From Micromonospora sp. WMMD812 (GTDB lineage: Bacteria; Actinomycetota; Actinomycetes; Mycobacteriales; Micromonosporaceae), in NCBI RefSeq assembly GCF_027497215.1, contig NZ_CP114904.1, forward strand, positions 3,866,001 through 3,930,000: a stretch of DNA of 64,000 nucleotides, read 5' to 3'. Positions within the stretch are counted from its first letter, which is position 1, and each line of letters opens with the position of its first letter. The position numbers were made by a program, and so were the translations under genes. This document shows, piece by piece, positions 36,336 to 44,694 of this stretch. The notes beneath the pieces were generated by a model, which saw nothing but the letters and a program-made list of their open reading frames with translations, did no database searches and was not told the origin of the DNA.

Positions 36336-37166
36336 CTACCCGGAATGTCTCTGCAACGCCGCAAGCAACCGGGGGGCGAGATCCTTGCGACAGACCAGCA
36401 GGTCGGGCAGCCGTGGATCCGCTTCGTTGTATTTCAGCGCAGAACCGTCGATCCGGGAAGCGTGCAGCCCGGTGGCCGTCGCCACAGCCACCGGCGCCGC
36501 CGAATCCCACTCGTACTGCCCACCCGCGTGGATGTACGCGTCCACCTCACCGGTCACCACCGCGGCGATCTTCGCGCCGGCCGAGCCCATCGGCACCAGA
36601 TGCGCCCCCACGTCCTCGGCCAGGTCAGTGAGGAACACCGGCGGCCGGCTCCTACTCGCCGCGAGCCGGATGATCCGCCCACCGGCCATGGCCGCCTCCA
36701 ACGTCATCGGCGGATACGCCGGCGGATAGTCCGTGGCGAGCACCCGGTGCTGCGCGGGCAGCCCCACCGCCCCCGCGACCAACCCGTGCGGGCTCGGCGC
36801 GGTCCGCGCCCACAGCGCCACATGCACCGCCCAGTCCGCCCGGCCCTCCTCGGCGAACTCCCGGGTGCCGTCCAGCGGGTCGACGATCCACACCCGGTCC
36901 GCGGTCAACCGGGACACCGTCCCCGCGCTCACCTCCGCCGCCCAGGCCAGCCGCGACCCCTCGTCCTCCTCGGAGAGCACCGCGTCGCCCGCGCGCCACT
37001 TCGCCAACGCGGTGCGGATCACGTCGTGCGAGACCTTGTCCCCAGCCGACTTCAACGCCCCCGGGTCGGTGAAACCCATCTCCGCACGCAGCCCCAGCAA
37101 CGCCTGACCCGCCCGGGCCGCCAACCACCGGGCGAACGCGCCGTCGACCATCGGAGGACTGCCCAT
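36336..37166 (-). CDS. cysQ: 3'(2'),5'-bisphosphate nucleotidase CysQ
   Basis: Removes the 3' phosphate of PAP or PAPS, keeping the sulfate assimilation by-product low. A 276-residue inositol-phosphatase-fold enzyme: AGDKVSHDVIRTAL, LSEEDEGSR (metal Glu), WIVDPLDGTREFAEEG (metal Asp pair) and QYEWDSAAPVAVATATG (metal Asp). Start ATG 37166 with GGGAGC upstream; ATG 37151 is an alternative. It heads the cysQ-cysD-cysN run, a pairing that supports the nucleotide phosphatase rather than inositol phosphatase function. Confidence 0.9.
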   Translation of the reverse strand: MGSPPMVDGAFARWLAARAGQALLGLRAEMGFTDPGALKSAGDKVSHDVIRTALAKWRAGDAVLSEEDEGSRLAWAAEVSAGTVSRLTADRVWIVDPLDGTREFAEEGRADWAVHVALWARTAPSPHGLVAGAVGLPAQHRVLATDYPPAYPPMTLEAAMAGGRIIRLAASRSRPPVFLTDLAEDVGAHLVPMGSAGAKIAAVVTGEVDAYIHAGGQYEWDSAAPVAVATATGLHASRIDGSALKYNEADPRLPDLLVCRKDLAPRLLAALQRHSG

Positions 37167-37299
37167 GACTACCGCTCCCGTCGCCTCGCCACGGCCCCTG
37201 GTCAGGCCGTCCCGCCGCGACCCGCGCCGCCGGTCGCACCACGCCGAAAGGCGCAGACTACCGGCCCGCGGCGACCGATCCGGTACGCCCCGCCCGGTT

Positions 37300-37890
37300 T
37301 CAGCCCCCGTGGTACAGATTCTGCGTCGGCTCCACCCCACGGGTGATCACCGACTCCACCACGTCCGCCGCACGGTCGACGAGGAACTCCAACTCCTTGC
37401 GCTCGACGGCGCCGAAGTCCGACAGCACGTAGTCCGCCGGATCCTGCCGACCCGGCGGCCGACCGATGCCGAACCGGACCCGCACGTAGTCCTTCGTACC
37501 CAACGACTTCGACATCGAGCGCAGCCCGTTGTGCCCACCCTCGCCGCCGCCGCACTTCACCCGCACCTGCCCGTAGGCGATGTCCAGCTCGTCGTGCACC
37601 GCGACCACCTGACCCGGCGCCACCTTGTAGAACTGGGCCAGCGCCGCCACCGGCCCGCCGGACAGATTCATGTACGTCAGCGGCTTCACCAGCACCAGCC
37701 GCGGACCCCCGAAGCCCAGCCGCCCCTCGGCCACCTCCGCCACCGCCCGACGGTGCCGCCCGAACTTCGCGCCCACCCGCCCGGCCAGCAGGTCCGCCAC
37801 CATGAACCCGACGTTGTGCCGGTTACCCGCGTACTCCCGGCCCGGGTTGCCCAGGCCGACCAGCAGCCACGGCCCCGCCTCGTCCGTCAC
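37300..37890 (-). CDS. pth: Peptidyl-tRNA hydrolase
   Basis: Cleaves peptidyl-tRNA released prematurely from ribosomes. A 196-residue protein with the complete family pattern: [20 protein letters not shown] including the catalytic His, [32 protein letters not shown] and [18 protein letters not shown]. It lies 101 bp downstream of the L25 gene on the same strand, the usual actinobacterial order rplY-pth. Confidence 0.97.
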   Translation of the reverse strand: MTDEAGPWLLVGLGNPGREYAGNRHNVGFMVADLLAGRVGAKFGRHRRAVAEVAEGRLGFGGPRLVLVKPLTYMNLSGGPVAALAQFYKVAPGQVVAVHDELDIAYGQVRVKCGGGEGGHNGLRSMSKSLGTKDYVRVRFGIGRPPGRQDPADYVLSDFGAVERKELEFLVDRAADVVESVITRGVEPTQNLYHGG

Positions 37891-37991
37891 GACCCGCCCT
37901 CTCCCGCGTCAGTCCCACCCGACCCCGATACGCCGACAGGCGCCCCCGAACCCGCGGGGACGCCTGTCGCACGTGATACGCGACCTCGATC

Positions 37992-38690
37992 TCAGGCCTC
38001 GGTACGCGCCTCGGCGTTCTCCTCGCCCTCGGCGCCCGGAGCGGTCTCGGCACCCTCGGACTCCTCGGTGACCTCGCCGACCTCGGCCTCTTCCTCCTCG
38101 GCAGCCACCTCGACCTCGGGCAGCGTCGCCTCGAGCTGCTCCGCCGTCGGCGCGGCGGTCACCGTGGCGACCGGCAGCTCCGGGTCGGCGGCCAGCTCGA
38201 CGCCGGCCGGCAGCGTCACGTCGGCGGCGGTGATCTGGACGCCCGGCTCGGCACCCTCGATCGACGCCTCCAGGTGGTCCGGCACCTTCGTGGCGTCCGC
38301 GGTCACCGACAGGGTGTCGTGGTCGTGCACGATCAGGGTGTCCTTCGCGGCCTCACCGGTCAGCTCGACCGGAACCTCGACGGTGACCTTCTCGCCCCGG
38401 CGGACCAGCAGCAGGTCCACGTGCTCGAAGGTGTCCTTGATCGGGTCACGCTGGATCGCCTTCGGCAGCGCCAACACCTGGGTGCCGTCGCTCACGTCGA
38501 TCGCGAAGAGCTGGTTGGCGCCGCCCTTGCGGATCGCGGCCGCGAACTCACGGGCCGGCAGCGCGATGTGCTTCGGCTTCTCGCCGTGGCCGTACAGCAC
38601 GGCGGGCACCTTGCCGGCCCGGCGGGTACGACGGGCACCACCCTTGCCGAACTCGGTACGGGGCTCGGCGCTGATCTTTACCTCGGACAC
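37992..38690 (-). CDS. rplY: 50S ribosomal protein L25/general stress protein Ctc
   Basis: Binds 5S rRNA in the large subunit. A 232-residue long-form L25 (TL5/Ctc type): N-terminal RNA-binding domain with RTEFGKGGARRTRRAGKVPA and VLYGHGEKPKHIALPAREF, then the C-terminal beta domain (about 100-190), then an acidic tail of nearly 45 residues rich in Glu. The start at 38690 is followed by SEVKISAEPR. It lies 264 bp downstream of prs; that gap holds no recognisable gene. Confidence 0.95.
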   Translation of the reverse strand: MSEVKISAEPRTEFGKGGARRTRRAGKVPAVLYGHGEKPKHIALPAREFAAAIRKGGANQLFAIDVSDGTQVLALPKAIQRDPIKDTFEHVDLLLVRRGEKVTVEVPVELTGEAAKDTLIVHDHDTLSVTADATKVPDHLEASIEGAEPGVQITAADVTLPAGVELAADPELPVATVTAAPTAEQLEATLPEVEVAAEEEEAEVGEVTEESEGAETAPGAEGEENAEARTEA

Positions 38691-38954
38691 GGGGAAACTC
38701 CTGATGCTTTCGCTGCGGCGGCTTGTCGACTGGCGGTGCTGGGGCGAGGGGCTCGCTGGGGCTCATGCGTCATGAACGACTGCCCGGAGCACCGCGTCGA
38801 TGACGGTGCCTCCGTGCGGCGCTTCGTCAGCGGCCCGCCGGGCACCCTCGCCGTGGCAACCGCACCAGTCTACCCGAGCCGAATCCCGGCCCTCCGCCAG
38901 TCCCCGGATCACCGCCGCCGACCGCGAAGAACACGGCCGGGACGGCGCGCCAGG

Positions 38955-39935
38955 TCAGCTCAAACCACCGAAAAGGGTGGTCACCGAGCCGTCGTCGAAG
39001 ACCTCCCGGATCGCCCGGGCCAGCAGCGGCGCGATCGACAGCACGGTCAGCTTGTCGAGCTGCTTCTCCGGCGGCAACGGCAGCGTGTTGGTGACCACGA
39101 CCTCGCTGATCGGGCTGTTCTTCAACCGCTCGGTCGCCGGATCCGACAGCAACGCGTGGGTGGACGCGACGATCACGTCAGCGGCACCGGACTCCTTGAG
39201 GATGTCCGCCGCCCGGCAGATCGTGCCACCCGTGTCGATCATGTCGTCGACGATCAGGCACACCCGGCCCTCCACGTCACCGACCACCCGGTTCGCCACC
39301 ACCTGGTTCGGCTTGAGCGGGTCACGGGTCTTGTGGATGAACGCCAGCGGGCAACCGCCGAGCCGGTCGGTCCACCGCTCCGCCACCCGCACCCGGCCCG
39401 AGTCCGGCGCGACGACCGTCATCGGCCGGCCCGCGTACCGGCGCTCCACGTACTCGGCCAGCACGTCCATCGCGAACAGATGGTCGACCGGCCCGTCAAA
39501 GAAGCCCTGGATCTGGGCGGTGTGCAGGTCCACCGTGAGGATGCGGTTGGCCCCGGCAGTCTTCAACAGGTCGGCGATCAGCCGAGCCGAGATCGGCTCC
39601 CGACCGCGGTGCTTCTTGTCCTGCCGCGCGTATGGGTAGAACGGCAGCACCACCGTGATCCGCTTCGCCGACCCGCGCTTCAGCGCGTCGATCATGATCA
39701 GGGTCTCCATGACCCACGTGTTCACGCCGTGCGTGACGGACTGCACCACGAAGGCGTCCGAACCACGCACCGAGTCCTTGAACCGTACGAAGATCTCACC
39801 GTTGGCGAACTCGTACGCGTCGGCGGGCGTCGGCGCGACGCCGAGCACCTCTCCGATCTCCTTGGCCAGCTCCGGAAACCCACGTCCGGAGAAGAGCATC
39901 AGGCTTTTGCGGTTTTCGGCGACGATGCTGCCCAT
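38955..39935 (-). CDS. prs: Ribose-phosphate pyrophosphokinase
   Basis: Makes PRPP from ribose-5-phosphate and ATP for nucleotide, histidine and tryptophan synthesis. A 326-residue protein: KSLMLFSGRGFPELAKEIG at the start, DLHTAQIQGFFDGPVDHLFA with the metal-binding DLH, VAPDSGRVR, and the PRPP loop VCLIVDDMIDTGGTICRAA. Start ATG 39935 (MGSIVAENRK), the usual actinobacterial N-terminus. It is 59 bp downstream of glmU, the conserved glmU-prs arrangement. Confidence 0.96.
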   Translation of the reverse strand: MGSIVAENRKSLMLFSGRGFPELAKEIGEVLGVAPTPADAYEFANGEIFVRFKDSVRGSDAFVVQSVTHGVNTWVMETLIMIDALKRGSAKRITVVLPFYPYARQDKKHRGREPISARLIADLLKTAGANRILTVDLHTAQIQGFFDGPVDHLFAMDVLAEYVERRYAGRPMTVVAPDSGRVRVAERWTDRLGGCPLAFIHKTRDPLKPNQVVANRVVGDVEGRVCLIVDDMIDTGGTICRAADILKESGAADVIVASTHALLSDPATERLKNSPISEVVVTNTLPLPPEKQLDKLTVLSIAPLLARAIREVFDDGSVTTLFGGLS

Positions 39936-39994
39936 GGGCCCGTCTGCTCCCGTTGGTCGGTGTGGCACCCGGCGCGGAGGTGGTGGGCCGGGGA

Positions 39995-41530
39995 CTATTC
40001 GGTTGCAGTATCTCCCGCGGCGGACGCCCCGCCCACCGACTCGGCATCCCCGTGGATTGCCTCACCCTCACTTGCGGCACGCGCCCCGCCCGGCCCACCC
40101 TCGGCCGCCCTCTGCGCCCGCTCCGCCGCCGCCGCGGCCACCGTCCCGGCCCGCTTGCGAGCCACCCAGCCCTCGACGTTGCGATGCGGAGCCCGGGTCA
40201 CACCCAACGCCCCCGGCGGCACGTCCTGCGCGATCGCGCTCCCCGCCGCCACGTAGGCCCCGGCGCCCACCTCGACCGGCGCGATCAGGGTGGTGTCACA
40301 GCCGACGAACGCCCCCTCGCCGACGATCGTCCGGTTCTTGTTGACCCCGTCGTAGTTCACGAAGATCGTCGCCGCGCCGATGTTCGCCTTCGCCCCGATC
40401 GTCGCGTCACCGACGTACGACAGGTGCGGCACCTTCGCGCCCGGGCCGACCTCGGAGTTCTTCACCTCGACGAACGTGCCGACCTTCGACTTCTCGGCCA
40501 GCTTCGCGTCCGGCCGCAGGTACGCGTACGGGCCGACGCTGGCCCCCGGGCCCACCTCGGCGCCGATCGCGTGGCTCCGCAGCACCGTCGCGCCCGCGCC
40601 GATCACCGTGTCGACCAGCGTCACGTCCGGGCCGACCACCGCGCCGGTGCCGACGACCGTGCCGCCCCGGAGCTGGGTGTTCTGGTCGACCACCGCGTCC
40701 CGGTCCAGCGCCACGGTCACGTCGATCCAGGTGGTCTCCGGGTCGAGCAGGCTCACCCCGGTGCGCATCCACGCCTCGTTGACCCGGTCGCGCAGCAGCC
40801 GGCGCAGCGCCGCCAGCTCGACCCGGTCGTTGCAGCCCAGCGTCTCCACGTGGTCCGCCGCGACGTGCACGGTCACCGGCTCACCCGCCGAGCCGAGCAG
40901 CCCGAACACGTCGGTCAGGTACTCCTCGCCCTGGTCGTTGTCGGTGGAGAGCTTGCCCAGCGCGTCCCGCAGCCGGACCACGTCGAACGCGTAGATGCCG
41001 GCGTTGATCTCCCGGATCGCGCGCTGCGCCGGGGTCGCGTCCCGCTCCTCGACGATCTGCTCCAGCCGGCCGTCGGCGGCCCGCACGATCCGGCCCAGGC
41101 CGGTCGGGTCGGGCACCTCCGCGGCGAGCACCGTCGCCGCCGCGCCCTCCTCCTCGTGCGCCTGCACCAGGGCGCTCACCGTCTCCGACCGCAGCAGCGG
41201 CACGTCCCCGTTGATCACGACCACGGTGCCGGAGGCGTCCGGTACGGCCTCCAGCACGATCCGCACCGCGTGCCCGGTGCCGAGCTGCTGCGCCTGGAGC
41301 ACCGGGGTGGCGTCGGGGGCGATCTCGGCGAGGTGGGCGCGGACCTGGTCCGCGCCGTGGCCGACCACCACCACGGTGCGGTCCGCGGCCAGCGGCGCCG
41401 CCGCGCTCAGCACGTGGCCGAGCAGCGTACGACCGAGCAGCGGGTGCAGCACCTTGGGCAGCGCCGACTTCATCCGCTTGCCCTCACCGGCGGCGAGCAC
41501 GACAACGGTGCGGAGGTGGGGCTGGGACAC
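39995..41530 (-). CDS. glmU: Bifunctional GlmU: N-acetylglucosamine-1-phosphate uridyltransferase and glucosamine-1-phosphate acetyltransferase
   Basis: Catalyses the last two steps to UDP-N-acetylglucosamine for peptidoglycan. The N-terminal nucleotidyltransferase has VVVLAAGEGKRMKSALPKVL, and INGDVPLLRSETV carries the metal Asp. The C-terminal left-handed beta-helix holds hexapeptide repeats (GATVLRSHAIGAEVGPGASV) and the acetyltransferase block FVNYDGVNKNRTIVGEGAFV. I chose GTG 41530 (511 residues), just before the conserved segment; GTG 41560 would add ten residues. It carries a 65-residue C-terminal tail rich in Ala and Glu. tRNA-Gln lies 103 bp upstream on the same strand. Confidence 0.95.
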   Translation of the reverse strand: MSQPHLRTVVVLAAGEGKRMKSALPKVLHPLLGRTLLGHVLSAAAPLAADRTVVVVGHGADQVRAHLAEIAPDATPVLQAQQLGTGHAVRIVLEAVPDASGTVVVINGDVPLLRSETVSALVQAHEEEGAAATVLAAEVPDPTGLGRIVRAADGRLEQIVEERDATPAQRAIREINAGIYAFDVVRLRDALGKLSTDNDQGEEYLTDVFGLLGSAGEPVTVHVAADHVETLGCNDRVELAALRRLLRDRVNEAWMRTGVSLLDPETTWIDVTVALDRDAVVDQNTQLRGGTVVGTGAVVGPDVTLVDTVIGAGATVLRSHAIGAEVGPGASVGPYAYLRPDAKLAEKSKVGTFVEVKNSEVGPGAKVPHLSYVGDATIGAKANIGAATIFVNYDGVNKNRTIVGEGAFVGCDTTLIAPVEVGAGAYVAAGSAIAQDVPPGALGVTRAPHRNVEGWVARKRAGTVAAAAAERAQRAAEGGPGGARAASEGEAIHGDAESVGGASAAGDTATE

Positions 41531-41633
41531 GACGTGGGCTCCCGTCGGGACGGCGGACACTCTCGCGCCATGCTAACCAGCCAGAAAGCGCCGGCTGGCA
41601 CGGCCACGGCGAAACGCGATGGACCAGCGTGAG

Positions 41634-41705
41634 CTGGGGTGCCTGGATTCGAACCAGGAGCTCAAGGCTCCAAAGGCCTGCGGGTTGCCGTTACCCCACA
41701 CCCCA
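41634..41705 (-). tRNA. tRNA-Gln (anticodon TTG)
   Basis: A 72-base cloverleaf: acceptor TGGGGTG pairs with CACCCCA with discriminator G. The D stem is GGG/CCC, the anticodon loop is CTTTGGA with TTG complementary to 41671-41673, and the T arm is CCTGG TTCGAAT CCAGG. The anticodon stem has one mismatch at its outer pair. CCA is not encoded. It lies between an HTH/LAGLIDADG-like gene (14 bp upstream) and glmU. Confidence 0.95.
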
Positions 41706-41718
41706 TTGAATGTCAAGC

Positions 41719-42582
41719 CTAACGACCCGCCGAATCGACGCCCGTGCCGCCTGCTTTCCGGAACAGCTCGGCGATCATACCTTCGATCCGCCAGTAGAGC
41801 TCGCGACTGCGTGGCACGTTGATCACGAGACAGCCGTGGTAGTCGGCGCCGACGTTGCGGCGGACGGTGGTCGGCCGGTGTTTCTTCACGGTCGGCCGGC
41901 CGAAGCGGTCGGGCGGCAGGCCGAGCCGGCGCGCCCACCACGTGGTCGCGGCGTCGGCGTCGGCCGTCTCGTGGATGCTGACCCGGTAGCTGGGCACCGA
42001 CCGGTCGACGCCACACGTCTCGAGGAAACGCAGGAACAGCGCCAACAGGCCCGGATCGCTGTTGACGAGCTGCACGTGGTCGTCCCGTCGCCACGGCTTC
42101 GACTTGGTGCCCTCGCACCAGTAGACGGCCGCGCCGAGGAGCAGCAGATCCCGGTCGTCGAGCGACCCGACCGTCGTCGCGGCCCGTTCGTGCTGCCCGG
42201 CGCGGGCCGCGTCCCGCTCCGCCCGGTGCGCCGCCCACCGGGCATCCGCCGCTGCCTTCATCCGGGCCCGGCCACCCGCCCGGGTGATGTCGTCGTCCGG
42301 CCGGGCCGGCAGGTGGCGCACCCACTGGTACGCGGTCGATTTCGCCACCCCGAGGCGGGCAGCGATGTCCGGGACCGAGCAACCGCTGGCCCGCAGCTCG
42401 ATCGCCCGGGCACGCAGGTCGTCCTTCGCATTGGGTCGGCGGGTCCACTCGGGCGGCGGAACGCCGCGCAGCAGCTCGTACACCCGGTTGCGGCCGAGGC
42501 CGGTGCGGGCCCGGATCTCACGGACGGAGAGCCCGTCGACGGCGCGCAGGCGGCGCACCTCGTCGGGGGTCGGATCGCTCAT
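41719..42582 (-). CDS. HTH protein with LAGLIDADG endonuclease-like C-terminal domain
   Basis: A 287-residue protein. Two helix-turn-helix units occupy residues about 5-40 (GLSVREIRARTGLGRNRVYE) and 52-92 (GCSVPDIAARLGVAKSTAYQ). A basic Ala/Arg linker is followed by a domain at about 143-275. There LLLLGAAVYWCEGTKS (146-161) resembles the LAGLIDADG helix of homing endonucleases, including an acidic residue near its end (E157), and LVNSDPGLLALFLRFLE follows. I recall this HTH plus NSDP domain combination as a recurring, uncharacterised bacterial family. The start ATG 42582 has a -10-like TAACGT seven bases upstream (leaderless). It ends 14 bp before tRNA-Gln on the same strand. Confidence 0.65.
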   Translation of the reverse strand: MSDPTPDEVRRLRAVDGLSVREIRARTGLGRNRVYELLRGVPPPEWTRRPNAKDDLRARAIELRASGCSVPDIAARLGVAKSTAYQWVRHLPARPDDDITRAGGRARMKAAADARWAAHRAERDAARAGQHERAATTVGSLDDRDLLLLGAAVYWCEGTKSKPWRRDDHVQLVNSDPGLLALFLRFLETCGVDRSVPSYRVSIHETADADAATTWWARRLGLPPDRFGRPTVKKHRPTTVRRNVGADYHGCLVINVPRSRELYWRIEGMIAELFRKAGGTGVDSAGR

Positions 42583-42589
42583 TTCCCGG

Positions 42590-42595
42590 ACGTTA
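42590..42595 (-). promoter_or_regulatory. -10 box of the HTH/LAGLIDADG-like gene
   Basis: On the minus strand TAACGT is followed by seven bases and the ATG at 42582, implying that the transcript starts at or near the start codon. No ribosome binding site is present. Confidence 0.4.
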
Positions 42596-42652
42596 GGGGG
42601 CCGGTACGACGGAGCCGGATCGTGAACTTCCCCGTGCGATCTACGGTTGCGT

Positions 42653-42678
42653 AAGTTACGGTGACGTAGGCGTAACTT
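42653..42678. promoter_or_regulatory. AAGTTACG-N10-CGTAACTT operator candidate upstream of the desaturase
   Basis: A perfect inverted repeat with 8-bp arms, ending 35 bases before the desaturase start. Neighbouring GCGTAA copies (GTTGCGTAAG just upstream) repeat the half-site. Fatty acid desaturase genes are commonly controlled by TetR-type acyl-CoA sensors, and a TetR gene follows the desaturase; the link is inferred. Confidence 0.5.
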
Positions 42679-42713
42679 CGTTGATCTTCCCCATCCCCTT
42701 GCTGCGAGGTGCC

Positions 42714-43670
42714 ATGTCCACCACTCTGCTCGAACCCAAGGCCCCCGGACCGAAGCCACTCACCCAGGGCAGCCAGTCACCCGGCATCCTGGCCGCCCTC
42801 TGGGCGTTCGTGGTGATTCCCTTCGTGGCGCTGATCGCCGCCATACCGGTGGCCTGGGGCGGTTGGCTGAGTTGGACGGATGTCGGCATCGCCGGCTTGT
42901 GGTATGTGGTCTCGGGGCTGGGCATCACGGTCGGCTACCACCGCTACTTCACGCACGGCTCGTTCAAGGCCCGGCGCTGGCTGCGGGCCACGCTGGCGGT
43001 CTCCGGCTCGCTCGCGGTGCAGGGCGAGATCATCCAGTGGGTGGCCGACCACCGGCGCCACCACGCCTTCTCGGACCTCGAGGGTGACCCGCACTCGCCG
43101 TGGCGGTTCGGAGAGAACGTCCGGGGCCTGACCCGGGGCCTGTTCCACGCGCACGTCGGCTGGCTCTTCAACCGCGAGCTGTCCAACCGGGAGCGGTTCG
43201 CACCGGACCTGATCGCCGACAAGGACATCAACCGGGTGGACCGGCTCTTCCCGGTGCTGGTGACGATCTCCGTGCTCGGCCCGGCGCTGATGGGTGGCCT
43301 GCTGACCTGGTCGTGGCAGGGCGCGCTGACCGCGTTCTTCTGGGGCGGCCTGGTCCGCATCGCGCTGCTGCACCACGTGACCTGGTCCATCAACTCGGTC
43401 TGCCACGTCTACGGAGAGCGCCCGTTCGCCATGCGTCAGGGTGACCGGGCGGCGAACTTCTGGCCGCTGGCGATCCTGTCCTTCGGCGAGAGCTGGCACA
43501 ACCTGCACCACGCCGACCCGACGTGCGCCCGGCACGGTGTGCTGCGCGGCCAGGTGGACATCTCGGCCCGGGTGATCTGGCTCTTCGAGAAGATCGGCGC
43601 GGCGTACGACGTCCGCTGGCCGAAGCCCGAGCGGCTCGCGGCGAAGCTGGTCTCGCCGACCGCGAGGTAA
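42714..43670 (+). CDS. Acyl-CoA desaturase (stearoyl-CoA delta-9 type)
   Basis: Membrane di-iron enzyme that introduces a cis double bond into saturated fatty acyl chains. The 318-residue protein has four hydrophobic segments and the full set of histidine boxes: YHRYFTHGSF near residue 80, HRRHHAFSD near 117, and HNLHHADP near 262. Start ATG 42714 with GAGGT four bases before it. A divergent gene lies upstream, and a perfect 26-bp dyad in the promoter region suggests transcriptional control by membrane lipid state. Confidence 0.93.
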   Translation: MSTTLLEPKAPGPKPLTQGSQSPGILAALWAFVVIPFVALIAAIPVAWGGWLSWTDVGIAGLWYVVSGLGITVGYHRYFTHGSFKARRWLRATLAVSGSLAVQGEIIQWVADHRRHHAFSDLEGDPHSPWRFGENVRGLTRGLFHAHVGWLFNRELSNRERFAPDLIADKDINRVDRLFPVLVTISVLGPALMGGLLTWSWQGALTAFFWGGLVRIALLHHVTWSINSVCHVYGERPFAMRQGDRAANFWPLAILSFGESWHNLHHADPTCARHGVLRGQVDISARVIWLFEKIGAAYDVRWPKPERLAAKLVSPTAR

Positions 43671-43711
43671 TGCGGGCGATGATCCGGGTGGTTACCTGGC
43701 AGTATGGCCGG

Positions 43712-43834
43712 GTGACCGAACCGAGCGGGGGGCGCGCCGGCAGGCCCGGCGAGAGGGGGGCCGGGCCCGCGGTGGATACGGTCGGTTGGCGCGACAGCGC
43801 CTTCCGACCGAACGCCAGTGAGGCGGCGACGTGA
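43712..43834 (+). CDS. Possible 40-codon ORF coupled to the TetR gene
   Basis: A GTG ORF in the gap between the desaturase and TetR genes encodes a Gly- and Arg-rich 40-residue peptide (VTEPSGGRAGRPGERG). Its stop overlaps GTG 43831, an alternative upstream start of the TetR gene. No ribosome binding site or homology is evident; it may be chance. Confidence 0.2.
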   Translation: MTEPSGGRAGRPGERGAGPAVDTVGWRDSAFRPNASEAAT

Positions 43835-43896
43835 GCGGGCAGAGCGGAGACACCATCCCACGGCAGGGCGTCACCGAGCGCCAGCGAGGTGACGAG

Positions 43897-44583
43897 ATGG
43901 CGGATGTCCCAGGCAGTCAGGGCGGCAGCGACCGGCGACGCGCGGTCCCGGCTGCGGGCAAGCCCGCGTCGCGGGTACGCATGTCGGCGGCCCAGCGCCG
44001 CGAGCAGCTGATCTCGATCGGTCGGCAGCTCTTCGCCGAGCGCGGGTTCGACGCCACGTCCATCGAGGAGGTGGCGGCGCGGGCCAAGGTCTCCAAGCCG
44101 GTGGTCTACGAGCACTTCGGCGGCAAGGAGGGGCTCTACGCGGTGGTCGTGGACCGGGAGGTCCGGGCGTTGCTGGACCGGATCACCACGGCGCTGACCG
44201 CCGGGCACCCGCGGGAGCTGCTGGAGCAGGCCGCGATGGCGCTGCTGGGCTACATCGAGGAGGAGACCAGCGGGTTCCGGGTGCTGGTCCGCGAGTCGCC
44301 GGTGGGGTCCGCGACGGGCAACTTCAGCAGCGTGCTCAACGACGTGGCACACCAGGTGGAGCACATCCTGGGCGCGGAGTACAAGAGCCGGGGGTACGAC
44401 CCGAAGCTGGCGGAGCTCTACTCGCAGGCGCTGGTGGGCATGGTGGCGTTGACCGGCCGCTGGTGGCTGGAGGTCCGCAAGCCGCGCAAGGAGACCGTGG
44501 CGGCCCACCTGGTCAACCTGGCCTGGAACGGGCTGTCCCACCTGGAGTCGAAGCCGACGCTGATCACCTCGCGGGGCCGCTGA
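43897..44583 (+). CDS. TetR-family regulator
   Basis: A 228-residue regulator with a 30-residue disordered N-terminus. The helix-turn-helix is SAAQRREQLISIGRQLFAER, then DATSIEEVAARAKVSKPVVY and EHFGGKEGLY. The C-terminal domain has GYIEEETSGFRVLVRESPVG and GRWWLEVRKPRKETVAAHLV. Start chosen at ATG 43897 because GAGGTGACGAG immediately precedes it; GTG 43831 in frame is an alternative. It follows the desaturase on the same strand and is a candidate to bind the dyad at 42653-42678. Confidence 0.9.
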   Translation: MADVPGSQGGSDRRRAVPAAGKPASRVRMSAAQRREQLISIGRQLFAERGFDATSIEEVAARAKVSKPVVYEHFGGKEGLYAVVVDREVRALLDRITTALTAGHPRELLEQAAMALLGYIEEETSGFRVLVRESPVGSATGNFSSVLNDVAHQVEHILGAEYKSRGYDPKLAELYSQALVGMVALTGRWWLEVRKPRKETVAAHLVNLAWNGLSHLESKPTLITSRGR

Positions 44584-44590
44584 GCCTCCT

Positions 44591-44654
44591 CGGTGCCGCT
44601 GGGCCCCGGTGCCGCTGAGCCCCGGTGCCGCTGAGCCCCGGTGCCGCCGGGCCC
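44591..44654. repeat. Four tandem 16-bp repeats
   Basis: Units CGGTGCCGCTGGGCCC, CGGTGCCGCTGAGCCC (twice) and CGGTGCCGCCGGGCCC run head to tail between the convergent TetR and DUF4383 genes. Each unit holds GGTGCCGC and a C-run; the array can fold but is not a clean terminator. The copy number is a likely site of strain variation. Confidence 0.85.
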
Positions 44655-44694
44655 GACCGGCGGGCCGGCGGCGCGGTGGCGGCACCGGTGGGTG

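Noticed and set aside
38691-38954. Gap between prs and rplY searched for a small gene or riboswitch
   Set aside because: Short open frames have no ribosome binding site or homology, and no riboswitch core was recognised.
41634-42714. tRNA-Gln region considered as an integrated element with attachment site
   Set aside because: No integrase gene and no duplicated tRNA 3' end was found within the window; only the LAGLIDADG-like gene hints at mobility.
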